Part shown: positions 16,704-23,989 of the stretch, in pieces | Layout: each line of letters opens with the position of its first letter | Position numbering within the stretch: position 1 is the first letter of the stretch | DNA from: Tianweitania populi | Lineage (GTDB): Bacteria > Pseudomonadota > Alphaproteobacteria > Rhizobiales > Rhizobiaceae | Direction: 5' to 3' | Assembly (NCBI RefSeq): GCF_014652875.1 | Contig: NZ_BMZQ01000001.1 | Location: 1-64,000 of the forward strand | DNA length: 64,000 bases | Program-made: the position numbers and the translations under genes | Notes under the pieces: generated by a model | Seen by the model: the letters and a program-made list of their open reading frames with translations, nothing else | What the model was told of the DNA's origin: nothing | Database searches by the model: none

Positions 16704-16870
16704 CGCATTTCCTTTTCTCACCTGTCGGTGCAATGGGGTTCCTCATCCACAAGGTCAAGTGGCGGTTGACACGTCGGGGAAGCCTCGGCTAAGGAACCCC
16801 CACAGTTTCGGCGCGTCTTCGGGCGCGTCTTTCATTTCGGCCTCAAGGCCGCATCTGACGGATTGAATCG

Positions 16871-16996
16871 ATGAAGATCAAGAACTCGCTCAAGGCTCTC
16901 AAGGCCCGTCACCGCGACAACCAGCTGGTCCGTCGCAAGGGTCGTATCTACATCATCAACAAGACGGCGCCGCGCTACAAGGCTCGTCAGGGTTGA
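16871..16996 (+). CDS. rpmJ: 50S ribosomal protein L36, type B (YkgO-like)
   Basis: A 41-residue basic protein: [18 protein letters not shown], then [13 protein letters not shown] and a PRYKARQG end. It lacks the four zinc-binding Cys/His ligands of classical L36 (the C+ form), so it is the zinc-free C- type, which is the usual and sole form in many Alphaproteobacteria. It is a component of the large ribosomal subunit near the peptidyl-transferase-adjacent 23S rRNA. The position ahead of a TPR gene and pyk, as I recall, is conserved in rhizobia. Confidence 0.95.
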   Translation: MKIKNSLKALKARHRDNQLVRRKGRIYIINKTAPRYKARQG

Positions 16997-17038
16997 TGTT
17001 GAGCTGGCTTTTGGCCGGCTCACATAGATATCAGTTTG

Positions 17039-17081
17039 ACGTTCCGCATGCTGCCGCTAGAATTGGCATCATGCGGAACGT
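17039..17081 (+). repeat. Perfect 12-bp inverted repeat spanning the TPR gene start
   Basis: ACGTTCCGCATG (17039-17050) and CATGCGGAACGT (17070-17081) are exact reverse complements around a 19-base loop, followed by TTTCGTTT. The second arm contains the ATG of the TPR gene. The element could end the rpmJ transcript or, in mRNA, hide the TPR start codon. Confidence 0.75.
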
Positions 17082-17673
17082 TTTCGTTTGTCTCGCGCTT
17101 GGCGCATCCGTTTTCAGCATCGTGCCTGCAAGTGCGCAGACAGTCAGCGCGCGCCTTGTTCTCGAGCCCTCCGCACGCGAAGCGGAGCGGCAGAAGAAAG
17201 CCCTGGATGAGCTGTTCGATTCGCTGAAACGGCAGCGCAATCAGGTCGAGGCCGAGCGAACTGCGGCGCATATCGGCGCAGCTTTTGGACAATCCGGCAG
17301 CGCCAGCATCGATTTGATGATGGGCTGGGCTTCCAAGGCTCTGACCGACAAGAAGTTCGACCTTGCGCTCGATTACCTCGACCAGGTCATCGCTTTGAAG
17401 CCAGGCTATGCGGAAGCCTATAATCGCCGCGCGACCGTTCACTTCGCCATGCAGAACTATTCCAAGTCGATGGCGGACATCGAACGGACCATCACGCTTG
17501 AACCGCGTCACTTCGGCGCTTTGAGCGGACTAGCGCAGATCATGGACAATACGGGACGCGAAGAACTGGCTTTGCGGGCCTATGAGCGTGTTCTGGATGT
17601 GTATCCCGCGCTACGTAGTGCGCAGGATGAAGTCGGTCGCCTCGCCGACAAACTAGCCGGCGATGGCGCTTAA
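17071..17673 (+). CDS. Periplasmic tetratricopeptide-repeat protein
   Basis: A 200-residue protein with a signal peptide (MRNVFVCLALGASVFSIVPASA, cut before QTVSA), a charged helical linker rich in Arg/Lys/Glu, and about three TPR units from residue 90: ALTDKKFDLALDYLDQVIAL, AEAYNRRATVHFAMQNY and a last ALRAYERVLDVYP repeat. It probably acts as a scaffold in the periplasm. The start was set at the Met that begins the signal peptide; that ATG is inside an inverted repeat. It is convergent with pyk 32 bases away. The partner is unknown. Confidence 0.8.
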   Translation: MRNVFVCLALGASVFSIVPASAQTVSARLVLEPSAREAERQKKALDELFDSLKRQRNQVEAERTAAHIGAAFGQSGSASIDLMMGWASKALTDKKFDLALDYLDQVIALKPGYAEAYNRRATVHFAMQNYSKSMADIERTITLEPRHFGALSGLAQIMDNTGREELALRAYERVLDVYPALRSAQDEVGRLADKLAGDGA

Positions 17674-17705
17674 CGCTTTTCAGCCGGATGAATGAGCTTC
17701 CCCGG

Positions 17706-19142
17706 TCAGAGACCGCGAAGCCCGTCGGAGCCGATATAAGCAATGCGCAGCATGTTGGTCGCACCCGGTGTACGCAAGGGTACACCGGCCGTGACGATCA
17801 CCCGATCCCCCGGCGATCCAAACGCTTCCGAATGCGCGATCCGGCAAGCGCGGTTCACCATGTCGTCGAGATCCGCGGCATCCGGCGTTACGACGCAATG
17901 CGTGCCCCAGACCAGCGACAAGCGGCGGGCCGTTTCCACGACTGGCGACAAAGCGATAATCGGCACTTGCGGACGCTCACGGGCCGCTCGCAGACCGGTG
18001 GTGCCCGATGCGGTGTAGGTGACGATCGCGGCCAGCTTCAGCGTTTCGGCAATCTGGCGCGATGCCAGCGAAATAGCGTCGGCACCGGTGGCTTCGGGTT
18101 CCGAACGCTGGGCGTTGATGATGCCGGAGTAAGTCGGATCACGCTCCACGCGCTCGGCGATCTTGTTCATCATGCTGACCGCTTCGACGGGATATTTGCC
18201 CGCGGCCGATTCGGCAGAAAGCATGATCGCGTCCGCGCCTTCAAACACCGCGATCGAGACATCGGACACTTCGGCGCGCGTAGGCACCGGTGCTTCGATC
18301 ATCGATTCCAGCATCTGAGTGGCGACCACCACCGGCTTGCCAGCTCGGCGTGCTGCACGCGTGATCTGCTTCTGGATGCCGGGGACCGCTTCGATCGGCA
18401 TTTCCACGCCCAGATCGCCACGCGCCACCATCAAGGCGTCGGACAGTTCGATGATCTCGGCCAGCCGCGTGACAGCCTGCGGCTTTTCGATCTTGGACAT
18501 CAGCAGAGCGCGTCCGCGCGCCACCTTGCGCGCTTCGGCGAGATCTTCCGGACGCTGGATGAAGGACAGCGCGATCCAGTCGACCCCCGTGGTTAGAACG
18601 GCATCGAGGTCGAGCCGGTCTTTCTCGGTCAGCGCACCAACCGGCAGGTCGGTATCGGGCAGGCTGACGCCCTTCTTGTCGGAAATCTTGGTGCCGGCGA
18701 CCACACGGCAGATGATACTCTTGCCATCGGCCTCTTCAGCCAGAAGCTGGAGCTTGCCGTCGTCGATCAGGAGGCGGTGACCAGCCTGCACGGATGCGAG
18801 GATCTCGGGATGCGGCAGATGCACACGCGTGGCGTCGCCCGGCGTCGGATCATCGTCGAGCGTGAAGGTCTGGCCGACTTCCAGCGCAACCGACTTGTCG
18901 GCGAACTTGCCGACACGCAGCTTCGGGCCCTGTAGGTCCGCAAGAATGCCGATCGGGCGGCCGACTTCTTTTTCGACCGAACGGATGCGGCGCACCAGTT
19001 CCTGCATCGATGGATGATCGGTATGGCTCATATTGATGCGGAAGACGTCAGCCCCCGCTTCAAAGAGCCTGCGGATCATGGCTTCGTCGGACGATGCGGG
19101 TCCGAGCGTTGCGAGAATTTTGACTTTGCGGCTGCGTCTCAT
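17706..19142 (-). CDS. pyk: Pyruvate kinase
   Basis: A 478-residue glycolytic enzyme making pyruvate and ATP from phosphoenolpyruvate and ADP. The start RRSRKVKILATLGPASSDEA is typical. The Mg/PEP site MSKIEKPQAV, the MVARGDLGVEMP segment and the signature ATQMLESMIEAPVPTRAEVSDV with GADAIMLSAESA are all present. The C-terminal allosteric-type domain has VTYTASGTTGLRAARERP. It is complete. The upstream DUF1036 gene overlaps its start by four bases, so they are co-transcribed, an arrangement I recall as common in rhizobia. Confidence 0.97.
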   Translation of the reverse strand: MRRSRKVKILATLGPASSDEAMIRRLFEAGADVFRINMSHTDHPSMQELVRRIRSVEKEVGRPIGILADLQGPKLRVGKFADKSVALEVGQTFTLDDDPTPGDATRVHLPHPEILASVQAGHRLLIDDGKLQLLAEEADGKSIICRVVAGTKISDKKGVSLPDTDLPVGALTEKDRLDLDAVLTTGVDWIALSFIQRPEDLAEARKVARGRALLMSKIEKPQAVTRLAEIIELSDALMVARGDLGVEMPIEAVPGIQKQITRAARRAGKPVVVATQMLESMIEAPVPTRAEVSDVSIAVFEGADAIMLSAESAAGKYPVEAVSMMNKIAERVERDPTYSGIINAQRSEPEATGADAISLASRQIAETLKLAAIVTYTASGTTGLRAARERPQVPIIALSPVVETARRLSLVWGTHCVVTPDAADLDDMVNRACRIAHSEAFGSPGDRVIVTAGVPLRTPGATNMLRIAYIGSDGLRGL

Positions 19143-19717
19143 GGCGTACCTGTTCCGGTGACGGCGTTGGCGCCGTCGGCTCCCGGCTCATCGGTCAGCT
19201 GAACCATCCAGCTTCCCTGATCACCGGTGTCATATTCTTGAAAGCCGGAGCGCTGGAAACCGCGAGCGAAGCAGTCGTTAACGCCGGCTATTTTGAACTC
19301 TCGTTCGGCCACACACATATTGATCTGGCCGTCCCAGCGTCCTCCACGCTCGGCATCCTCCGCATAAAGATAGTAGTAACGCGACGAGAGCGGACCCTCG
19401 ATCAGCGTCTTGCAGGTCGATCCCTCCACATGCCACCAGCCCTCCGTCACCCAGCCGGCATTGGCGCGATAACCGATCGCCACGCCCACCAGGTTCTGCG
19501 TGGCATTGCAGACCCGGAAATCCGCCTTGGCCGCCTGCGTTCCCGCAGCCAGCACCAGCGGTGAAAGCAGGATCATGGCCAGGCTGACACGCAAACCGCG
19601 CGGCAGAGACCCCAGCGCCGACAGCAACGATGCGAAGCGCCTCAGCGTCAATTTTCCAGCCCCAGCCAAATCGTCGTGGTTCACGTTCCTTTTCGAAGAA
19701 GTCGGCGCATGTGTCAA
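19139..19717 (-). CDS. DUF1036 secreted protein
   Basis: Up to 192 residues. An N-terminal cytoplasmic stretch is followed by a hydrophobic segment (VSLAMILLSPLVLAAG) that looks like a signal peptide or anchor. The mature domain has the DUF1036 pattern: FRVCNATQNLVGVAIGYR, GWVTEGWWHVEGSTC, and further cysteines (KTLIEG region, NMCVAE, NDCFARGF) likely in disulphides. The start is uncertain, since an internal ATG (MILLSPLV) would give a shorter signal peptide. It overlaps the pyk start by four bases. The function of the family is not known. Confidence 0.75.
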   Translation of the reverse strand: MTHAPTSSKRNVNHDDLAGAGKLTLRRFASLLSALGSLPRGLRVSLAMILLSPLVLAAGTQAAKADFRVCNATQNLVGVAIGYRANAGWVTEGWWHVEGSTCKTLIEGPLSSRYYYLYAEDAERGGRWDGQINMCVAEREFKIAGVNDCFARGFQRSGFQEYDTGDQGSWMVQLTDEPGADGANAVTGTGTP

Positions 19718-19861
19718 CGAAAGGAAGCCCTCGATCTAATCGCTTGAATCTCTTCTCACTGGAAGTTCGGTGGATTGGGCTGCAACAATGTCGAAACCAC
19801 GGCATTGCTCCGAGCAAGCTTGCATGGGATGCAGGCTGTTCCATCTCTCTGCTTTGGCCGC

Positions 19862-20674
19862 ATGATGACCGATCCGGATTTCCAGCCTTTTGAAGTGATC
19901 GACGGTGATTGGAGCAAGGGTCTGCTGCTTGTGGCGGATCATGCCGGGCGAAAGCTGCCTTCGCGCTATAATAGCCTCGGCTTGCCACCTTCGGAGTTCG
20001 AGCGCCATATTGCCTATGACATTGGGGTGGAAGCCACCACGCGCGGTTTGGCAAGAGTGCTGGGCGTGCCCGCGGTGCTGTGCCATTTTTCCCGCCTGCT
20101 GATCGATCCCAATCGCGGTGACGATGATCCGACGCTGATCCGCCAGCTTTATGATGGCACCGTCATTCCCGGTAATTACCCGATGAGCGCTGCTGAGCGC
20201 GAATCACGGCTGAACAGCTTCTATCGCCCCTACCACCAGGCAGTGGCTGAGGCCGTAGAACGCGTTTCCCAGGCCAGCGGTCGGGCACCGTTCATCTTTT
20301 CCGTTCATTCGTTCACGCCGGTGATGCAGGGTATCGTGCGTCCGTGGCATGTTGGCGTGCTTTGGGACATGGATCACCGCGTGGCCTGGCCGCTGATCGA
20401 GATGCTAGCTGCCGACCCTGCTTTGCGTGTCGGCGACAACGAGCCTTATGACGGCGCCTTGCGCGGTGACACGATGTACAGCCATGCGATTACCCAAGGC
20501 TTTGCGCATGCGCTGATAGAAATCCGCCAGGATCTCATTGCCGATCAAGAGGGTGTCGATGGCTGGGTGGAGCGGCTCGTGCCGATCCTTGACGCGATCA
20601 ATGCCCGCCCCGATATCCACGACGTCCAGCATTTCGGCTCCCGCACCGGGTCAGTGGATCATCGGAAAGGTTGA
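19862..20674 (+). CDS. N-formylglutamate amidohydrolase family protein
   Basis: A 270-residue zinc-hydrolase fold protein. LLVADHAGRKLP gives the conserved His near the N-terminus. RLLIDPNRGDDD, FSVHSFTPVM and DNEPYDGALRGDTMY supply other motifs of the FGase family (PF05013), and ALIEIRQDLI carries the catalytic Glu. The family hydrolyses N-formyl-L-glutamate (HutG) in histidine degradation, but no other hut gene is near, so the natural substrate is open. Two adjacent ATGs (19862, 19865) are possible starts; longer frames are not supported. DUF1244 starts three bases after its stop. Confidence 0.8.
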   Translation: MMTDPDFQPFEVIDGDWSKGLLLVADHAGRKLPSRYNSLGLPPSEFERHIAYDIGVEATTRGLARVLGVPAVLCHFSRLLIDPNRGDDDPTLIRQLYDGTVIPGNYPMSAAERESRLNSFYRPYHQAVAEAVERVSQASGRAPFIFSVHSFTPVMQGIVRPWHVGVLWDMDHRVAWPLIEMLAADPALRVGDNEPYDGALRGDTMYSHAITQGFAHALIEIRQDLIADQEGVDGWVERLVPILDAINARPDIHDVQHFGSRTGSVDHRKG

Positions 20675-20676
20675 TT

Positions 20677-20988
20677 ATGACGCCTGATTTGTCACCTGAG
20701 CAGCAGCGCGACTTCGAAGCGGCTGCATTCCGTCGTTTGCTTGCGCATCTGTCTGATCGTAGCGACGTGCAGAACATCGACCTGATGAACCTTGCGGGCT
20801 TTTGCCGCAACTGCCTCGCCAACTGGTATCGTGATGCCGCCGAAAGCGCGGGGCAGGTGCTGTCGAAGGATGAGGCGCGCGAAATCGTTTACGGCATGCC
20901 TTACGCAGTCTGGCAGGCGCGGAACCAGACCGAAGCCTCGCCTGAGCAGAAAGCCGCCTTCGAGGCTGCACGTCCGCACGATCATTGA
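20677..20988 (+). CDS. DUF1244 family protein
   Basis: A 103-residue helical protein with the family core: [24 protein letters not shown], split here as the FRRLLAHL helix and the [17 protein letters not shown] segment with a CxxC pair, then the [18 protein letters not shown] segment. The two Cys and nearby residues could bind metal. The family occurs in many Proteobacteria with no assigned role. It follows the amidohydrolase gene with a three-base gap, so the pair is one operon. The ATG at 20677 is chosen over TTG 20671, which overlaps the previous stop. Confidence 0.8.
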   Translation: MTPDLSPEQQRDFEAAAFRRLLAHLSDRSDVQNIDLMNLAGFCRNCLANWYRDAAESAGQVLSKDEAREIVYGMPYAVWQARNQTEASPEQKAAFEAARPHDH

Positions 20989-21109
20989 TGGGCTGGTTCC
21001 CCTTGCCTGGCCTAACGGGGTTGACCCATTCGCCCGGCTTTGGCATCGAACCGCCCCGCGACCCCCCGGTAACGCCTCCGAGTCGCTTCCCGAATTTCTG
21101 GAGATCAGC

Positions 21110-21370
21110 ATGGCCGATGAAGTCACCGATTCCTCGCAAACCGTAGCGGCTGGCCAGCTGCGCGCCTTCATCGAGCGCATCGAGCGCCTCGAAGAGGAAA
21201 AGAAGACCATTTCGGACGACATCAAGGATGTTTACGCGGAGTGCAAGGGCACAGGCTTCGACACGAAGGCAGTGCGACAGATCATACGCTTGCGTAAGCA
21301 GGACCAGGCTGAGCGCGAGGAAGCCGAGGCGCTGCTTGATCTTTATATGAATGCACTTGGGATGGCGTAA
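21110..21370 (+). CDS. gapR: GapR-type nucleoid-associated protein (DUF2312)
   Basis: An 86-residue all-helical protein with the DUF2312 signature: [37 protein letters not shown], and [13 protein letters not shown], ending in a [10 protein letters not shown] helix. In Caulobacter GapR encircles overtwisted AT-rich DNA ahead of forks and transcription complexes and is important for replication and growth. TGGAG precedes the ATG. The gene is followed within 30 bases by a strong terminator. The conserved residues are intact, so the same chromosomal role is likely here. Confidence 0.9.
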   Translation: MADEVTDSSQTVAAGQLRAFIERIERLEEEKKTISDDIKDVYAECKGTGFDTKAVRQIIRLRKQDQAEREEAEALLDLYMNALGMA

Positions 21371-21398
21371 CCAGCCAGCTTGAATGTCCGGCTTATAC

Positions 21399-21431
21399 AG
21401 CCCCGCAGGCGGAAGCCTCGCGGGGCTTTTT
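21399..21431 (+). terminator. Rho-independent terminator after gapR
   Basis: AGCCCCGC (21399-21406) and GCGGGGCT (21420-21427) form the stem, with a 13-base loop and a TTTTT run after it. The loop AGGCGGAAGCCTC can itself fold (AGGC/GCCT). It closes the housekeeping block. Confidence 0.9.
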
Positions 21432-21500
21432 GCTATCTAGCGAAGCAGCAGGCCTATGACTGCCATGTGCGGTTGAGCGGCTGACTTTGGGTCGAGGCGG

Positions 21501-21701
21501 TCAGGACTTTGCCGAAGCGCCGGAACAGGGATCGCGTCCCATGGCGGCGGCCAGCGCTCTCCAGTCTTTTCCGCTCACGCCTGGCATGCGCAGGATCTCG
21601 GCATTGGAGAGATGATCCAGGTCAGCAGGCGTGACGAAACCCAATTTGGCCAGCTCCGCCACCACACAAGGCCGCAATCTGAGATCGGCGATCTTTGACA
21701 T
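21501..21701 (-). CDS. Small helix-hairpin-helix protein, 66 residues
   Basis: The 66-residue frame reads like the C-terminal domain of RNA polymerase alpha: LRPCVVAELAKLGFVTPADLDHL is split into a helix and an HhH turn, followed by LSNAEILRMPGVSGKDWRAL. Such domains bind DNA or proteins without sequence specificity. No other domain is present and the ribosome binding site is weak. It sits alone after the gapR terminator, at the edge of a region of orphan small genes. The fold call is by eye; I know of no named family. Confidence 0.5.
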   Translation of the reverse strand: MSKIADLRLRPCVVAELAKLGFVTPADLDHLSNAEILRMPGVSGKDWRALAAAMGRDPCSGASAKS

Positions 21702-21805
21702 AGCTTTGCCGATTCGCGTGAATGCAGCCTTCTGCTAGGGACCTGCATTGCTGCGGTCGGCCTGTTACGGCGGGAAGCCTCCAACATGGACTTCCAGAAT
21801 CGTCG

Positions 21806-22069
21806 CTAGAACCTCAGGTTTTCCTGAACGAGGAGGTCGCGCCTGACCCGCAGGCCCGGTCCCGACGTCCCGTCATCCGGCACGAACGCGACCCCGGCTG
21901 TCCTGAAGGCTTCCTGAAGGCGCCTGCGGCTCTCCAGCGAGACCGTGAGATCGCAGCGCTCGGCGCGCAGGATCGTGCGCTGCGCCACGCCCGACATACG
22001 GGCGAGTTCGCTCTGCTTCATGTCGAGTGCGACGCCGGCCGTGCGCAGGAGTTCGCCAGGTACGTCCAT
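21806..22069 (-). CDS. XRE-type helix-turn-helix regulator, short
   Basis: An 87-residue protein with a Cro/C1-like HTH: LRTAGVALDMKQSELARMSG, VAQRTILRAERCD and SLESRRRLQEAF. The C-terminal part continues with FRTAGVAFVPDDGTSGPGLR, the common end of short alphaproteobacterial XRE regulators in which a second HTH helix leads to a GV-F strand. It ends in TAG. About 80 bases upstream lies a 10-bp inverted repeat that may be its operator. It is flanked by small unknown frames, which fits a mobile or phage-derived patch, but no integrase is seen. Confidence 0.7.
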   Translation of the reverse strand: MDVPGELLRTAGVALDMKQSELARMSGVAQRTILRAERCDLTVSLESRRRLQEAFRTAGVAFVPDDGTSGPGLRVRRDLLVQENLRF

Positions 22070-22149
22070 GGCTCCTCGTACTGCGCGGGCAAGGCTTGCT
22101 CCACTGAACGAATCCTTGGAAGAACGATATCCCCGGGCTCTTTCATGTT

Positions 22150-22189
22150 AAGGCGTCTACGACGTCTCAACATGCGCTCTAGACGCCTT
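22150..22189. promoter_or_regulatory. Inverted repeat upstream of the XRE gene (possible operator)
   Basis: AAGGCGTCTA (22150-22159) and TAGACGCCTT (22180-22189) are exact reverse complements 20 bases apart. A further AGACGCC copy lies at 22196-22202. The repeat is in the upstream region of the XRE regulator at 22069 and of the plus-strand small frame at 22270. Confidence 0.45.
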
Positions 22190-22269
22190 CGTGAAAGACG
22201 CCATATCCAGGTTCGCAACGGCGGTCATGGGGTGATTCGCCGAACTCTTAGCGAAGGTTGGAGCGCCTC

Positions 22270-22410
22270 ATGCATGACACGGATCTTGTCCCGGAGTTCT
22301 TCAAGAAGTCAGCGGCTTCGCTGGTGGGCGACTACCTTCCGGACGACGCCGAGCTGATGACGGGAATGCCCTTCTTCGAAGGAGCCATCAACAGCGATAT
22401 CGCCGCCTGA
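22270..22410 (+). CDS. Hypothetical protein, 46 residues
   Basis: An ATG-started frame encodes an acidic short protein (MHDTDLVPEFFKKSAASLVG, then a PDDAELMTGMPFFEGAI part). TGGAG lies eight bases upstream. The frame is in register with the following 135-residue frame (22441), separated only by TGA and ten codons, so the two could be halves of one broken gene. I recognise no domain. GMPF recurs in the small frame at 22955. Weak evidence of coding. Confidence 0.3.
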   Translation: MHDTDLVPEFFKKSAASLVGDYLPDDAELMTGMPFFEGAINSDIAA

Positions 22411-22440
22411 GGCCGCACGGGCGCCGAGACGCTAAGGGAG

Positions 22441-22848
22441 ATGGCCGACAGCGACATTGTCAGGCGTCACCTGCGGCTGCTCGACGGCCTCGTCATGAAT
22501 CCTGGCGAAGGCGCCGTCGAAAGGCTGCTGGCGGCAGACGATCCCGAGCTTGCGTGGTACGAGAGCGAGACGCGGCCGAGCCTGCTGCGGGCGCGCATTT
22601 ACCTCGCCCGTTACCGGGTGCCCCGGCACATGGCCTACGTTGCCGCGGAGCTGGCGATGCTCAGCCTCTCGCAGGCGCCCGCCAGAAGCTGCGAGCTGAT
22701 GGCGACAGCTTTGGCCTGGATGGCGCTTTGCCGAGAAGCCCAGCAGCGTAGCGCATCGCGGTCGGTGACGGGCTTCGCCGCCCTGGAACAGGCTTTCCGG
22801 GTCAAGTTCGGCAGCGCCCTGGTTCCGCAGCGCGCTTCAGCAGGCTGA
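22441..22848 (+). CDS. Hypothetical protein, 135 residues
   Basis: A helical frame (MADSDIVRRHLRLLDGLVMN, LLRARIYLARYRVPRHMAY, SCELMATALAWMALCREAQ) with no recognised domain. AGGGAG directly abuts the ATG, which is too close to be an ideal ribosome site. The amino-acid make-up looks coding, with regular amphipathic helices, and there is no competing frame of good quality on the other strand. It is in the same frame as the 46-residue ORF upstream, with one TGA between. It may be a real orphan or the main part of a decayed gene. Function unknown. Confidence 0.4.
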   Translation: MADSDIVRRHLRLLDGLVMNPGEGAVERLLAADDPELAWYESETRPSLLRARIYLARYRVPRHMAYVAAELAMLSLSQAPARSCELMATALAWMALCREAQQRSASRSVTGFAALEQAFRVKFGSALVPQRASAG

Positions 22849-22954
22849 CAGCGCGATGTCTTCGCAGGAAAAGGTCAGGCGGCCTTTCGAGCGCCGCCAG
22901 CGCGCTGCCGTGTAAGGAGTCCACCTTCCGTCAAACGAGGAGCTCCTCCGCGGC

Positions 22955-23113
22955 ATGCCGTTCCTCAGGGAAAGACTGGACGCGGACGCCCGGGAGTATG
23001 CGGAGCGCACCGCCACGCGGATCAGAAGGAAGGAGAACACTGGCTTCGCAGGCCTGCTCGACGCTCTCGACGAGCTGGCGACCGGGGTTACCGCCGATTG
23101 CGGCGGCAGATGA
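22955..23113 (+). CDS. Hypothetical protein, 52 residues, possibly part of a broken gene
   Basis: The frame starts MPFLRERLDADAREYAERT and continues through a FAGLLDALDEL helix to CGGR. The same frame is open back to a TAA at 22913-22915, and before that TAA an ATG frame of 19 codons (22856) is in register. ACGAGGAG lies upstream of the ATG. No domain is recognised. It precedes the act operon by about 200 bases that hold no other convincing gene. Confidence 0.25.
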   Translation: MPFLRERLDADAREYAERTATRIRRKENTGFAGLLDALDELATGVTADCGGR

Positions 23114-23310
23114 ACTAGGCCCTGCAGTACCGTTCGGCGGGCTGATTCTAGGCCAGCATAGCTGCTCAGTCAGATATTGGCTGTGGCTTCTCAGGTGGAG
23201 CCGTTCTAATTCCGCTTCCACCGCAAAAAGGTCGATGGTGGCGGCCACAACCGCATGCTAGTTTCTTTTCACGCGGCTCGCCGAGAACATTTTGAAGGTG
23301 CGGGAGGAGC

Positions 23311-23979
23311 ATGGCGCAGATTTTCACCGCGTCGGCCGACACGCGGCTGCGAGCTTTTTTTCTGATCATGCTGCTGGTGGTGCTCGGGGTGGCAGCCTTT
23401 GCGGGCGGGCTTGCGGACTCCACCTATGTTACGATGGTCGGATGGTTTCGCGACCAGCCCGTGCCGTTCAGCCATCAGCATCATGTGCAGGGTCTCGGCA
23501 TCGATTGCCGTTACTGCCACACCGGCGTGGAAACCAGCGCGCAGGCGGGGCTGCCAGCAACGCATGTCTGCATGACCTGCCATTCCCAGGTGTGGACCGG
23601 CGCGCCCTTACTGGCTCTGGTGCGGCAGAGCTTTGCAAGCGGCACGCCGCTCGAATGGAACCGCGTCGCGAAAGTGCCGGATTACGTTTACTTCAACCAC
23701 TCCATTCATGTGACGCGCGGCGTGCCCTGCGTGGAATGTCACGGCCGCATCGACGAGATGCCGCTGACGGCGCGTGCGCAGCCTTTCCAGATGCAATGGT
23801 GTCTGAGTTGCCATCGCGATCCCGCGCCGCATCTTCGTCCGCCCGAGCAGGTGACGCAGATGGACTGGTCGGATTGGGAGCGTGACCCGCAAGCCCATAA
23901 GGACTACGGTGCCCTGATGGTGCAGGCTTACGGCATCGAGCCTGACAAGCTCGTTCAATGCAACACGTGTCATCGCTGA
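23311..23979 (+). CDS. actA: Alternative Complex III subunit ActA, pentaheme cytochrome c
   Basis: A 222-residue periplasmic protein held by one N-terminal membrane helix (FFLIMLLVVLGVAAFAGG). Five CxxCH heme motifs are present: CRYCH, CMTCH, CVECH, CLSCH and CNTCH, together with extra histidines (FSHQHH, FNHSIH) that serve as second ligands. This matches the cytochrome c3-like ActA of ACIII, which passes electrons from quinol oxidation to a terminal acceptor. GGGAGGAG gives a strong start. It is the first gene of a 12-gene operon ending with a caa3 oxidase. Five complete hemes suggest it works. Confidence 0.92.
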   Translation: MAQIFTASADTRLRAFFLIMLLVVLGVAAFAGGLADSTYVTMVGWFRDQPVPFSHQHHVQGLGIDCRYCHTGVETSAQAGLPATHVCMTCHSQVWTGAPLLALVRQSFASGTPLEWNRVAKVPDYVYFNHSIHVTRGVPCVECHGRIDEMPLTARAQPFQMQWCLSCHRDPAPHLRPPEQVTQMDWSDWERDPQAHKDYGALMVQAYGIEPDKLVQCNTCHR

Positions 23980-23989
23980 CGCGCCGGTG

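Noticed and set aside
22931-23248. 105-codon minus-strand frame before the act operon
   Set aside because: It overlaps the small plus-strand frame at 22955, has no domain and no good start signal. Kept as undecided at best, not annotated.
23114-23310. FNR/FixK box (TTGAT-N4-ATCAA) controlling the act operon
   Set aside because: No such palindrome is present in the upstream region, so oxygen control by FixK could not be supported from the sequence.
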